64,000 nt of DNA from Drosophila miranda (GCF_003369915.1 NC_046675.1:18724001-18788000), one strand, 5' to 3'. Positions 40,601 to 52,709 are shown, counted from the stretch's first letter. Translations and numbers: made by a program. The notes: a model not told the origin generated them from the sequence alone.

Positions 40601-41230
40601 GTACAAAAGTAATTTGAAGCTCCTCCAGACAGTAAGCGCCAGATATACGATACTCTGAATATGATTAATCTAAAACTTATTTACCTCAAAGAATTTTGGG
40701 TGGAACCTAGTGAATTTCTCTAATTAAAGTCAATTCCAATGAATGTTTTTTTTACATACTAAAATACATATAAGTATTCAAATTTAAACGCAGATATATT
40801 GTTCCCTCTACGGTCGAGCTTCTTTCGAACAGAGAAAAGAAAACAATAGGTAGAAGAGAACAAAGACCAAGTGGAAACTATAAGCGAATGGACCTAGTTT
40901 TGAATATAAATAAATGCATGATGAAAAACAATAAATTGGAAATATAAACATATTTATTCATATCAATGTCCGTATATCAGTTAGTCATTTAATTAAAAGA
41001 AGTTCGAACTGACTACTTTAAATTCTTCATGTTTACATAGATGACCATTAACCCATAATCTTGCGATCCATTGGGTAATGAACAGTAATATACTGAATAG
41101 CCTAGTTGATCAAAATTATAAGCTTTAGAAATCGATATGAGATGGTTTGGCCGACAGCGATTTAAATTTTACGTCTTTTTAATTAACCCACTATCAAGCC
41201 AACTGTTTAAATGCGTCCACAGCCGTAAGC
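40601..41230 (+). other. Intergenic, upstream of collagen-like gene 2
   Basis: No coding sequence seen; AT-rich DNA next to the promoter of the gene at 41288. Confidence 0.4.
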
Positions 41231-41238
41231 TATATAAG
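41231..41238 (+). promoter_or_regulatory. TATA box of collagen-like gene 2
   Basis: TATATAAG lies 57 bases upstream of the ATG at 41288, similar spacing to that in collagen-like gene 1. Confidence 0.55.
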
Positions 41239-41287
41239 ATGAGTTCTTGTTCTAACCGGTCTACACTCGTCACCATTGGGCTTTAGC

Positions 41288-43153
41288 ATGAGGCTGCTCG
41301 CAGTTCTGCTAATATCAGGTAAGTCAAACAAAAATCTGTGATAAACAAAGGAAATATTTTTGTTCTCTTACATATGTAAATATATTTTAGCGGTGTCCCC
41401 TTACTGTGGGGGATCGTGGTCTATAAACTCGAATTGGGCCACTAGGACACGTAATACCCCGAAGGCGAAACGACAGCATGACAGCTACGACCTATATTAT
41501 TATAGACCAGTACCCCCTCCACCAACGTCGTCCTCTATTTACTATGGCGGCTATTGCCAATGCCCACCAGGAAGGTCAGGACCTCCTGGGCCCCCCGGTC
41601 CTGCCGGACCACCTGGTGTAGAAGGCGTTTCTGGTGAAAAGGGTAAACGCGGAGACAGTGGGCTACGTGGCAGGAAAGGAAATCGAGGAAAAGCAGGACC
41701 AGCTGGACCAACTGGTCCGCAAGGACTTACTAGAAAATATTCAACGCATCTAAGAAAGAATCCCCCAACACTAGTTTTTGTACCATCGGCCAAACTGCAA
41801 GAACCATCGTCTCCGGTTCGGGCACATCCAGCTAAAATTGAATCACCAAGTTTGAGTTTTAGTCTGCCGACACGTACACATTGGTCTCAGAAACATGACA
41901 ATGTTATTCCCAGTCATAAGAACATTCGCAAAACAAACCGACATAAGACACCGCGACCAATGATATCACCTTTAGATGCAATGAAAACTCCGAGTAATAG
42001 TTTCAGTGGCGAGAACCAACCACCTTCAGTGCAGTGGATCAAAAAAGACAAAAAACACAACCGCAAACAGACGACTTTTAAAAGCCCCACTGGTGCCTTA
42101 AATTCAAAGCGGAAAATAATCAACCACAAGAGCACGGTAAGTAAACAAGTTAACCTTTTAACATCCCAGTCAAGTCACAAAAAATCTAAAACAAATGTGT
42201 TGATCATTCAGGTGCCTTCTAACTCTGGAAGCAGTAGCCCGGAGATCATAGAAAACTCAGGAAGCGCAAGTGCCACAAATCAAACAAATGGCCAATCAGA
42301 AACCACGTCCATTAAGTCTTCTAGTATCATGAATTCCAGTCTGGCAACTGTAATTAATAGTCTCAACACGAGTATCAGACAAGTGCAATCTACCAGCCAG
42401 AAGTCGACGCACAACATAGACAATACAATTAAAGATTTAAGCGACAGACAAACTGTCTTGTCTATAAATCTGCCAAGTAAAAAGGTGCCCATCGAGCAAT
42501 ATAAGACGGGAGAAATAAGCCTAAAACCACAACAACAGTCATTCCTAATGAATAATGTTGCGGATAGCGATAGCCACACTAAAAGCACCACAATGGCTGC
42601 TGACATCGAAAAGAATTTAGAGACTACTATGGCTACCACACAGATTCCACTAGAAGAAATAGTTCTGCCTTCCAATATTCCTACAGAAAACGAAGAAAGC
42701 GAAGTGCCGATTGCCAATACTGAAGTGACACCAATCGAAATCGATAGTCTAACAACGCAGACAGCAGATGTAACCGGGGCTACTTCCGTTCCTGAACTTT
42801 CCAACAATTCGGATGATGGCTTAGATGACATAGTGCGGTTGACAACAGAGACAAAAGACGACGTGGAGAACACTTCCACTCAGACAGAAATGTCAGAAGC
42901 AGCAATCGCAACAGACAGCCCTTCAAATGGAGATGATATTCCCAAAACTACATCAGTCCCTGATAGTGCAGAATTAACGACAGATGGTATGTTCAAGGAG
43001 ACCATAGTACCCTTCGCAACAGCAAATAGAACTGACTCGAAAACTCAAGAATCGGGGTCAGAAGTGTCAGTGTCCGTCGAGACGGAAATGCCGAAAGATC
43101 TGGAAACTAGACTAGATGTTCGAATCGTGTACGACAACTCAACGCCAAATTGA
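41288..43153 (+). CDS. Secreted collagen-like protein 2 with Ser/Thr-rich tail
   Basis: Unnamed paralogue of the gene at 35.0 kb. Exons 41288-41318 and 41391-43153 give 597 residues. Exon 1 is 31 bases and ends in phase 1, exactly as in gene 1, and also splits the signal peptide ([18 protein letters not shown]). Then come a Tyr/Pro-rich segment ([18 protein letters not shown]), a CxCPPG motif directly before the helix as in gene 1, 18 Gly-X-Y triplets (GPP and GEK/GRK types), a basic Lys/Arg-rich segment of about 180 residues, and a long acidic Ser/Thr/Asn-rich tail with many potential O-glycosylation sites. There is no C-terminal NC1 domain, so it is not a basement-membrane collagen. A perfect donor and acceptor inside exon 2 bound a 75-base in-frame segment at 42137-42211 that might be spliced out. 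Probable extracellular structural protein. Confidence 0.75.
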
Positions 43154-43432
43154 TAGTACGTATTAAAAAGGTAGTACAAATAATTAAGCTGATTTATTTC
43201 CCCAAAAACAATTCGATTAGATACTTATATTTAGAAGTGGCTTTTCTTCACACGCAATTCGATATTCGATGATCGTTTGCAGTCGTAAAGTTTATTGTTT
43301 CTATTCCAGTAATTATATTTATGTGCGGCAGTCCTACTTTGTTCAAAATATAACAAATATAACAAACGTACATAAAAGCTAAATCGTTTTTATAGAATGT
43401 AGAATATAGTAGAACTTTGGTTCGGTTTCTTG

Positions 43433-45692
43433 CTATTGGGTATCTTGCCATTTGCTAAGATCAACTTGAGGGATCTCATTGCAATTGACGAGCATGTTAC
43501 TAAAAAGAGGAATAAACAGGTATGATGGTTATTAAAGCACAACTTGTTATAGGCCCGCTGACCACTTACTATACGTTTGGGAATACGAATACATTCGGCT
43601 GAATGTCGCGCAAATAATTCGCATTGTTGCAGAACAAACTTGCCAAGCTTGCCTTACGAATCTCCGCCAGTTGCGCTGCGTGAAAAATTGCTGATTTAAA
43701 AAAATGGTTTTTTATGAACATCAGCTCTCACTTACTGCGTGAAAAACCACCACTGTGATCTCGTTCAAAAAAGAATCGATCGCCACGACGCGTGTTTAGG
43801 AATTGCTTGCCAATAATACACAACAGAGTCGGCCCGAAAAGAGCTTCCGGGACGTGGAACTCCAAGGAGCCACCGACACTCAACTCCACATCATCGGGTG
43901 TTGCGTACAGCTTTTTCAACAACGAGATTTTCTACATAGCAATGGAACATTTCGTTATGTAAGCCATACGTGAAGAAATATATTACAAACCTCTCTCGGT
44001 ATCTCGGCAATGAAATCCGGCCAATCGACGGCTCGACGCAGTCCGCAGAACTCGCGGACATCGTTGTAGGAGGCTAGCCCAAAGTCTCGGGCACGTTGAA
44101 TATCCAATGACTTCAGATCAGAACCGTACTCCTCGAAGTCCTTTCGATTAAAGAAGTGCTTGATCTCAGGATCGATATTCCCATCCGAACGTTTATGAAG
44201 TTGCGTAGCCAAACCTCTTAACAATGCATCAAAGTTATCACTGGAGTCCAACAATCGAATGGTCTCAGATCGCTCAAAATAATCACTTAAGCGCAGAGTC
44301 TGGTTGGAACTGCGATTGGGGGCAACAAGTCTGAAAGTGCCAAAAAACCTCTGTTGATATATAAACTCAATATGCAAACTGCTAGAACAGAACTTACGAA
44401 AACCAGCCGGGAATCTGGGTATGCGCGTAGCGGAAAGCGGCCGCAGCGAACTCGGCATAAGCACCAGCATTGACGGTTTCGTCGTAATCATTGACATACT
44501 CAGTAGGGTCTACCGGATAGATGAGACCGTTGAGATAAGTGTACGTACGTCCCAGATATAAGGGCAGCCAATCGTTAAATGTAATCTTCTGGAACTGCGC
44601 AATACTGATCTTACGAGCTTCCTGGTAAAGACGCTCATCGCTATAGTGCGGATTAAGAAGCGCCAGGTTTTCGGCCAGTCGATTATGTTCCCGCACCAAA
44701 AGCGTCTGCAGAAGTGCAATGGTGGGTGAGAATCGGTTCCGTCTATCTGGCATGCTGTAGCACTCATTCCTGGAGCCGCATTCACCTTCCAGGTTCTGAC
44801 TCACGGGTAACCAGTGCTGACCATTTATGTAGCTGGTGCGAAGCCGACCTCCCTTGAATAAACGCACCCTACGGCTCTGATGTAGAGAATTTCCATACAC
44901 AGATGATAGATCGAGATAGGCTGTAGAAAGTGTAAGCTTCTCGGGATATGGCGCACGGTCCTTCGGGCAAATGGCATCAGCGTCCGACACGCTGTTAGCA
45001 AAGTGGAGGCAAGTTTTTCCTGTGTTGTACGCGATGGGTCCACCGCGCGGTAGAGCGATCGGCTGGCAGCGATGGTGGTGAGGCTCAGCACAGCAGTCTT
45101 TCGGTGCACCCTTGGTCGTCAGCTGACTGATATCGTGAGCAACGTACTGGCCCCACTGCATGGCCGCCATGGTCCTGAAATTGTCGTTTCTCGTATGTTC
45201 TCCATACAATGAAAGAGAGATAAGCCGCGCATTCGGTAAGGCCTGAACTGGCTTCCCATATTTGGGTGGCAGTAGGCGCCTGTATCTTGAGACAGCAATT
45301 CCGAATTCCGGGTAAAGTAGGCTGTTGCATGATCCATCAATGCTTCGGTAGTGCAAGTTGATCGTATCATTAAGGCAATTCAAAGGCGGTATGCCACACC
45401 TTACGGGCTGCGAAGAACCCGACAAGTCCAGCCAACTGCTGGGACTAGAGGCCGAATTTGTATTGTATTTCGGTAAATACTCCTTCAGCAACAAGTCCAA
45501 GTTAGAGCCACTGACCGCAGGCCGAACTTCGAAATGAAAACTTTCTGAGCTTCTCTTCAATTTTGAAGCTGGATACAGTTCGAGTTTATCACTATTCGCG
45601 TACGGACAGCTCGTGGTAGCTGTACTTTTGTCGGCAATTGCCAGAACACCGAACACGGCAAGAACTTTTAAAATTAGCTTTGAGCCTCTCAT
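43433..45692 (-). CDS. Secreted animal haem peroxidase
   Basis: Exons on the minus strand: 45692-44398, 44330-43991, 43931-43736, 43675-43570, 43499-43433; 667 residues. The signal peptide is MRGSKLILKVLAVFGVLAIA. Landmarks: RYRRLLPPKYGKPVQ, distal His in MQWGQYVAHDIS, DCCAEPHHHRCQPI, calcium loop YLDLSSVYGN, LLVREHNRLAENL, proximal His in AAFRYAHTQI, DIQRARDFGLASYND, and a C-terminus EIPQVDLSKWQDTQ much like the Pxd ending. In the segment equivalent to GDVRVNQNP it reads PDRRNRFSP, so the Arg is kept but the residue matching the haem-linked Glu of mammalian enzymes is Phe. Intron 4 uses a GTAAGT whose first base lies within a would-be TAG, which is why unspliced reading stops there. It lies tail-to-tail with collagen-like gene 2 (279 bases between stops). 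It may be the fly CG4009 orthologue, but I am not sure. Confidence 0.88.
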
Positions 45693-45737
45693 TGCTACAA
45701 CTGCAGAAAACGCAATGCAGCCCCTTGGGCTACAGCT

Positions 45738-45747
45738 CTATATATAG
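45738..45747 (-). promoter_or_regulatory. TATA box of the minus-strand peroxidase
   Basis: CTATATATAG lies about 50 bases upstream of the ATG at 45692, giving a predicted leader of only some 20-25 bases. Confidence 0.5.
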
Positions 45748-46290
45748 AACGCCGATGATATCTTTGTTTTGATTTCGCGCACGATCTTCATTACTTCAGT
45801 ACGTGCAGTTGAAAATTCTTCAAAAGATGGTTAAGATTAAAGAACGCACAGAGATATGAATCATGATCATATTCGAAGGTTTTTAACGGTGGGTGGGGGG
45901 CAGAACGAATTCGTAAACGTAATAAACCGAAATGAAACGTGTCCAATGACCAATGAGTTTTCCGATTATTTTTTCTTCTTAATAACGTTGGTAAAAAAAG
46001 AACAATGCATTTTTCATCTATCTTATGTAGCATGAAGCAAATGATAAATATTAGTTTCTAGTTGACCAAGTATTGTTTAGCGTTTAGGCTGTATTTAATA
46101 AACATAAAATCATTAGTTTAAAATATTTAATTAAATGTAATTCAATTAATTTTTAATAATACATAGGTTGATGTTATTAACCACAAACTGTAGTTATTGA
46201 CTGAATTTTAATTAAAGCCATAATATTTCGGCAATATTTGATTCAAACACACGTATTTCTAAGTCAAAAATAACTTTGGTGAAGGGTAAC
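45748..46290 (-). other. Intergenic, no gene seen
   Basis: AT-rich DNA between the peroxidase promoter and the 3' end of the SMYD4-like gene. A minus-strand open frame at 45.79-46.03 kb has no features. Confidence 0.4.
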
Positions 46291-49200
46291 TTAAACATTA
46301 GAATCTAACAAATATTTTCTTAAGCGAGGTGGCATTAAAATATACGAACTTATTATTGTCTTCCATTTGTAATAGTGTGCACTGTATTCCAAGTACAAAG
46401 CAAAAGCCTCTTCATCCTCCAGTAATGAATCGTACTTTACTTGTTGTCTTTCTACAATTCTAAAGCAGATGGCCAATAACATGTTTGGATAGTCTCGATC
46501 CACATCCACACAAGCATCCCTGCTGTGAACAGACACATTTAAGAGACTTTTACATCATTTATTTATTTGACACTTACATATTTTCAATGTACTGTTCAAT
46601 AATCTTTCGGATTATAGCGAAGATCCTTCGATAAATACCTGCTTCATCCAAATAGACATCTTCCCCCCCAATAGAATCAAATATGAGCATTATAACATCA
46701 CTGGCATGCTCTAAAAACCCTGTGTTGATAGTATGAGAAAAGTAATTATAACAAAGGGATATACGTTGAAAAGACACTTGGACTAAAATATGATGAATAA
46801 GATAATATGACTAGCATACAGTAAAACAGTTTCTAGTCTAAAGAGTCCACTGACACAAAGACACAAATCTTATAGTCAGACGGACATGACTAGATTCAGT
46901 TCTTGTTGCGGATCATTTTAAAAATTTTAAGATAAGGGGACGGAATTTTCAGAATCCAGATACACTCATAATAAAAAGTACAAACCGTTCGATGCTAGAA
47001 AATTGGCAAGTTTTAGCCCTCCACGTAAACGTAGACCACTTCCTGATGTAAAATGCAAAGCAGAAAATGCATTGTATGTACCGTGCAAAATAGCTAGACT
47101 CTTTTGTACTTTAATATCTGAAATATAGAAAAAAAAATATGTATATCACATTTTTGAACTTTTGTTTACATGTTAAAATAATGGAATACATACCCAGCTG
47201 AGAAGACTCCACAGCAAACATTTGAGTTTCGATTTCAGAAATAAATGACATATGTTTTTGGAAAAGCTCATTGTTTTCGGCATAAAACTGTGCGCCTTTG
47301 GTTCGGGCTGTCTGAAATAATTCAGACTAAAAGGCTCAAAATAAATATAAATAGTTTAAGATTAGGGGGTAATAAATCACTCACAATTTCCCATTGGAAC
47401 GCTGTCTTCGCATCTGACGCACCTTCACTTGAAATGTTGAAGGCATGGGAATAGGACTGATTCAATACGAGACTCTTAGCCAGAGGCCTTAAAATGTATG
47501 GCCCTAAAATTAACTCCTCGCCAGCCACTATATTCGTAGATGTTACCCCTATAAGCTGGCCCCTTGACAGAGATCTGAGCAATGTATAATATATTTACAT
47601 TTATTTATTTACATATTTAATATACTTACATAACCTTAATGTTCCCCGTCGTATTGCTCTGTTTTAAGGCCTTTAAAGTCGAACAAAGAGTGGATTTCTG
47701 TTGGTAGTGGCTGCAATAATTATCCGCTTGTCCAAAATAATCTCCAATGAACTGATGAAAATATTTAGCTATTTTTGTGACCAATCGGCAACGCTTCGAA
47801 CTGTTCAAGTTATCAAGAATCTCCGTTGTTTCCTTTGAATTTCGAATTCCCGCATTGAAGAGATTTTCAGCGGACTCAATTTTATCATGCGATAAAGATA
47901 AATTAAGCAGCCTATTCGTGAACTGAGACATTGGATTATCCTTTGGTGGAAACTGGTTTCTTGCTTCAGTAAGATTCTCATTTGAAAACGAACGTTTGCG
48001 TACGTCATTGTAACAGTCTGCGAAATCTGACGGACCATCGATTCCGTAATAGCTGAACGCATTTGCAGATGTACGGTCGCTTATTGATGGAAATACTGTA
48101 TCGTTTACGAGATTATCATCGTTTTGTGAACTTATGTTTTCAGTTTTTGGATAGTGCAGCTCGGCCACTTGCGATTTTAATAAAATGTGTGCACCTAACC
48201 GCATGAGAATCGCAGCCATTAGATGTATCACACTGATTTTTTTAATAAGCAGCAGACTAAAGTATGTGCCTATAATGTTCGTGTCATTAAAGATAAAAAC
48301 CGACAGACGGAATGCTGTCGATATCACTTCGTGATACTTTTCCGAGGTTAACTGCTTGTAGTCTGGTTGGGTCGCCAAAAGTTCGGAAATAATCGAATCC
48401 CCTTTATCGTCTTCGATTGCGTACTCTAATATAAAGTTCCAAGCGAAAAGGGGATCGTTTAATATTCTGTTGGCAGGATTATAAAATATCATTTAAATCG
48501 CAATACAAACTATTCCGTAATATACGCACCTACCATGTTTCAATATAGCCTGATTCAAATACTTTGCAGCTTGAAGAAAACATCGAAACAGCTGTGTTGT
48601 TTCCAGCATTGGTATCAGGCCTATTTTATATCCATAACATTCAGTTTGATGTATCTCCCAGTCTAATTCCATACATGTCTGTGTGCAATAAGTTTTGTAG
48701 CGACATCTGCTACACGTGTGAAAAACCAGTTCTTGGTGCACACCACACATTTCACAGTTAAGGAAAGGTGCACTGAACTGAAAGTAGACAGGGGTATCCA
48801 CCAGAATAATTTTTCCTTTGGGGATGTCGACCCTCGCGAATACCCCAGCAGGGCCGTTCATCGTTCTTCTATACAAATATGGGATTGGTAATTGTTATTA
48901 AATCTGTTCAAACCATGCTTTCACTTACTTATATTCACATGCGCTGCTAGCAAATGGTATTTTCTTGCTACCACCAAGTCCATTTAAAGGCACAAATGAC
49001 TTGATCATTGGTTTCCTGGTATATTGGACATTTCGAGTTTCTTGGTTTATTTCTTTCTCGTATTTTTGTAAAAGCGACCAAAAAGATGATATTTCTAAAA
49101 CAAAGATATATTCAAATATTTAGAAAAACAAATATAACAAATTATGATTTTCGGTAGCTGTGGTGGAATATACTCTTGCAGATTTCCATTCAAATTATCA

Positions 49201-51328
49201 ATATTAATGTCAAAAAGCTATTGGCCGTAAGTTAACTCATCTAATAACTCATGGTCTTTAAAACATTAAAACCGACTTTCAATAATTCATTGTGCTCATT
49301 CAATAGGGCGTCCCGCTCCCAGACTATCCGCCCGGCTTTTGGAAAATTGAAGTTATTGTAGCAATCCCACTATCGTTATTTATTTTATTTTTTTGTTTAT
49401 AAGTTTAGAAGAAATATACAATATTATATCTAAGAGGTTTGAGTGTTGCTTAGATTACTAGTAACTAGACCTTTTTGGTTTCGTGCATCTCGTGCACTCT
49501 CGTGACTTAGCTCTCAGAGTTTTCTAATTTTTACCGTTCTACCTCTCCAACTGCCTTCGCCAACAGTATCAACGAAAAACATAAACAAATTTAAAAATGT
49601 AAGCTTTTAATCGGTGATCTGAAACATTTACTCTGGTATTCCACTTACCACTGGTTTTATCTGTAGAGGGCAAGCGATCTGAATAAAAAACAAAATTATA
49701 TATATATATTTAGAAAATTAAGAACACCATAGTCTATGATAGGTCTATAAGTTTGGCAATCAGATAGGGAAATATGAAATCGAGCAAGAATTTAACATTT
49801 GGTGGTCATTTTTTGGCACAAGCAGACAACTGAAAAAAAGGATGGACGCGAACGAGACTCGAGCGCGAGAATCCAATAACAAAATACAAGCCGTGTGTGG
49901 ACGCAGTGTGCGATCGCTGCTCTACTCGAGTCTCGCTGAGAAGTGATGTTTATTGTTGATGGACTGCTTACAAACACGTGGTCTACACGCTTCATACATC
50001 GAAACAAATTATATATATTTTTGTTTATACCAATCATATCCTTTAAATTCTTTAATTTCTGCTTTGCCGCTTTGTTATCCCGTGTCATGAACAAAGCCAA
50101 GCACAAAAGCGATTGAGAAAGGACAGTTCCTTTAGTAGTCTTCAGTCTAGAATCCAGGGACTCATAATATAAAAGGTCTTTGCAAGCAAACTAAGAAAAG
50201 AAAAACAGAAAACAGAAATTATGATCATTAAAAGTTCAGCTCGATTTGTTAATATTTAAGCCAATAGTTAACATTCAGTTTTTTAGACTAATGTGCAAAA
50301 TGTCGAAACTTCTGCGAAACTCCTAATTTTGAAAGAAAAAGATTTGCCAACGTTTACAAAGAGATTACAAATATACTATCTGATTTTGTGACAACTAGTT
50401 CTGATACATTTTTTTTATCGGTTTAATATTTAATATTTATTGTTAGCTAACATTTAAGAGTGTTTAATGATACAGCCGAACGTGCTGTTACACTTATTCA
50501 AGACTATAACGAAATACTGATCAAAAAAGAAGATGAGTTTAAAAAATGCAATCCGATCAGAGCGATATATAGTATAGCTGCCATAGGAACCATTTGCCAA
50601 ATATCGTATTTTCAACTTTGACCTCAAGTCGGCACCTCTAAACGATGTCAAATCGGGCTAAAACTGTTGATTTTATTGTTTTATTGTTGCGTTATGAGAT
50701 CAAAAATACTTGTTTTGCTTTTATCTGCTAAAAAGTTAAGTAACCTCTGCAAGCATACGACTATTGTGTTAAATATGATGGCTTGACTTACAGATACGGA
50801 TAGTTATCAAGTGAGATACCAAGATACTTACAGAATAGTGTTGGTTTCGAATAGAATACAAACTACGTTCCAAAATAGCATCTAAAAAAGCAATGCTGTA
50901 GCAAGGCGCGCGGAGTATAATTTTGTTAAGGCGCTGGAAACCCTAAATCGAAATTTGTTAAATTTGTTTAAATATATGAAATCTCGACTCCAAGGATTTC
51001 GCGAAGGGGGGCGAATTTATTACCTTGCCTTATTTTTAAGCGTAATATGATGTTATATATATTTAGGATAGATTATATAAATTATATCAAATAAAATTCG
51101 CAAACAAATTTTTTATAAAAATATGCATATGAAAAATCCCCCCCTTTTTCCACCCCTGGGTATACCATTGCTAGACTCAATCTCGTGATTACCTTTTTGG
51201 ATATTTCAGTAATTTTCGATTTCATACAACAGACGGCGCTGCTTAACAAATTTGAAGACGTCTCGGATAACTTCGAAAAGTACTCATCTGTCTCTATTTT
51301 CAAAAGTTTTATGAAAATTTCGGATTCT
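46291..51328 (-). CDS. SMYD4-like TPR, MYND zinc-finger and divergent SET protein, 5' exon not found
   Basis: Exons on the minus strand: 51328-51193, 50933-50832, 50190-50031, 49094-48929, 48868-48530, 48466-47630, 47574-47385, 47311-47194, 47117-46986, 46719-46578, 46522-46291; all phases agree and give about 851 residues (human SMYD4 has 804). The start codon is not in the first visible exon, which begins mid-codon, so a short upstream exon to the right of 51.33 kb is missing. Order: helical/TPR-like N-terminus (RAPCYSIAFLDAILERS.., SLLCLALFMTRDNKAAKQK), start of SET (NGPAGVFARVDIPKGKIIL), MYND finger (CEMCGVHQELVFHTCSRCRY then YCTQTC and HQTEC), helical SET insert, a SET C-terminal half with IVAGEELILGPYI, then C-terminal TPR-like helices. 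The NHSCxPN core expected before that last motif is not seen. SMYD4 proteins are implicated in muscle and as putative lysine methyltransferases; activity here is doubtful. Confidence 0.75.
50285..50560 (+). pseudogene. Decayed coding relic, antisense inside a SMYD4-like intron
   Basis: In the intron 50191-50831 the plus strand has two coding-like blocks: FERKRFANVYKEITNILSD near 50330-50385 and, after a gap, VFNDTAERAVTLIQDYNEIL at about 50460-50520 followed by IKKEDEFKK. The NDTAERxVxLIxxYN pattern resembles, from memory, an arthropod-wide uncharacterised family often linked to mobile DNA. Stops between the blocks make it a relic. Confidence 0.35.
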
Positions 51329-51358
51329 CTGAAAGATACATATGTACATATGTTGGAA

Positions 51359-52064
51359 ATGTGTTTTAACCATAGCTCGAAAATAACTGTTGACACTTTC
51401 GGCGTGTCTGATAAAAACCACTCATTGACGGACACATTGAGAAAATGGACTGAAAAGACCCGATCAAATCTGTTTTTGCTCAACTCGCTCTTCGGTCAAG
51501 CAAAGCAAAGACCGATTTCTTCATTTCTCTTTTGTTCCTGTTTTTCACTGAGCATCTTGTCGCGAGTGAACGAACAAAGTGTCTTTTGCGTATGTATGCG
51601 TGCTTGTACGTGTGATGCGGTTCTATACGGTTTGACTATTGGAGCTTAAAATGAATTAAAATGAAAAGCAAAACGAAAATGTTCGTTTGCCAATTTTGCA
51701 AATAAATATACATATTACAATACAATAGCCCAAACAATGCGGAAAACATGAATAAATAAACATATACACGAAAAAAACTAAAAACACTTTACTCAGACAC
51801 TTTTTTGGTTCTGCTCATCTAAAGACACTTTTGCTGTGAGCGCTTGACCAAAGTGTCTCTCTAAGTTGTTATTGTGAGACACGATCGTGTGTCGGGCTCA
51901 CCCGAAAACCCGAAACACATAACACAAGCGAAGAGACAAAAAGTGTTCTGCTCAGTGAGAGACCGTGTCTTCGTGGTCTTTTTCGGTTTTGTCAGTGACG
52001 TGACAGCAATGGGAAAAAGTGTTGACCGTCGTTTGCGAGCTATGGTTTTAACACCCGTTAAAAG
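51359..52064. mobile_element. Non-autonomous DNA element with terminal inverted repeats
   Basis: The left end near 51359-51403 (TTTTAACCATAGCTCG, then TGTTGACACTTT) is the imperfect reverse complement of the right end near 52017-52064 (AGTGTTGACC, then CGAGCTATGGTTTTAACAC). The repeats are about 40 bases long and some inner similarity continues. The interior has further dyads, such as GACACGATCGTGTGTC near 51880, and repeated AGTGTCT-type words, and encodes no transposase. Boundaries are approximate and no target-site duplication could be read. It lies some 28 bases upstream (in the sense of the minus-strand gene) of the acceptor for SMYD4-like exon 51328-51193. Confidence 0.65.
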
Positions 52065-52709
52065 CCAATAGGAGTGTTTCCGACACCATCAAGTATACAT
52101 ATGTATGTATATGTACACATATTATTGATCATCATCAGTGGTATACAACATTTTAATATTATGTTTATATATTTTGCTATTTATTATCTTACTATCTAAT
52201 TATAAAGTCTGCATTTGAAGTTCCTTAATTCAACTTTCCGTTATATTATCACGATGTGTACCTATATAAATTAATATATTTTAATATGCATTTATGTATT
52301 TTCATAATTCATACATATCTACATACATAAACATGGAATACATATGGATCTGCTCAGTTGAAACATATGTACATACATATGTACATACATACTGTATCTG
52401 TACGAAATTAGGTGTAATAGCAGTCACACACACCACACTAAAGCCATTGTTCTTAACGACGCCAAATTGAAAATTCGGTACTTCCAGTAGATCAACACAC
52501 TTCTAAATCTGCACAAATTCAGCACAGGATGGCCGTTGCTTTCCCATTTATATTAACATACATCTCAGTAAATAGCAATTAATATATGTATGTAATTATA
52601 ACTATGTTCTTACATCCGGTTCCGAGGACACATCACTTTCGACATTGTAACATATTCAGAGTCTTCAAAACAAGTCTCTGTTACTTGGTATAAATTAAAT
52701 TTATGCATT
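52065..52709 (+). other. Gene-poor AT-rich DNA
   Basis: Holds dense CATATGTACATA tracts (52.09-52.12 and 52.36-52.39 kb). No coding sequence seen. The missing first exon of the SMYD4-like gene could lie here or further right. Confidence 0.4.

Noticed and set aside
49792-50106. Continuous 104-codon minus-strand ORF as a separate gene
   Set aside because: Its first part is the end of a SMYD4-like exon (50190-50031); after the donor at 50030 the rest is intron read-through.
50454-50651. 65-codon minus-strand ORF as the first SMYD4-like exon
   Set aside because: It lies between two exons that already join in phase, has no usable splice sites, and its opposite strand carries the coding-like relic.
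51185-51649. 154-codon plus-strand frame overlapping the SMYD4-like exon
   Set aside because: Its left half is antisense to the spliced minus-strand exon, whose phase joins perfectly to the next exon, and its right half is inside the inverted-repeat element.
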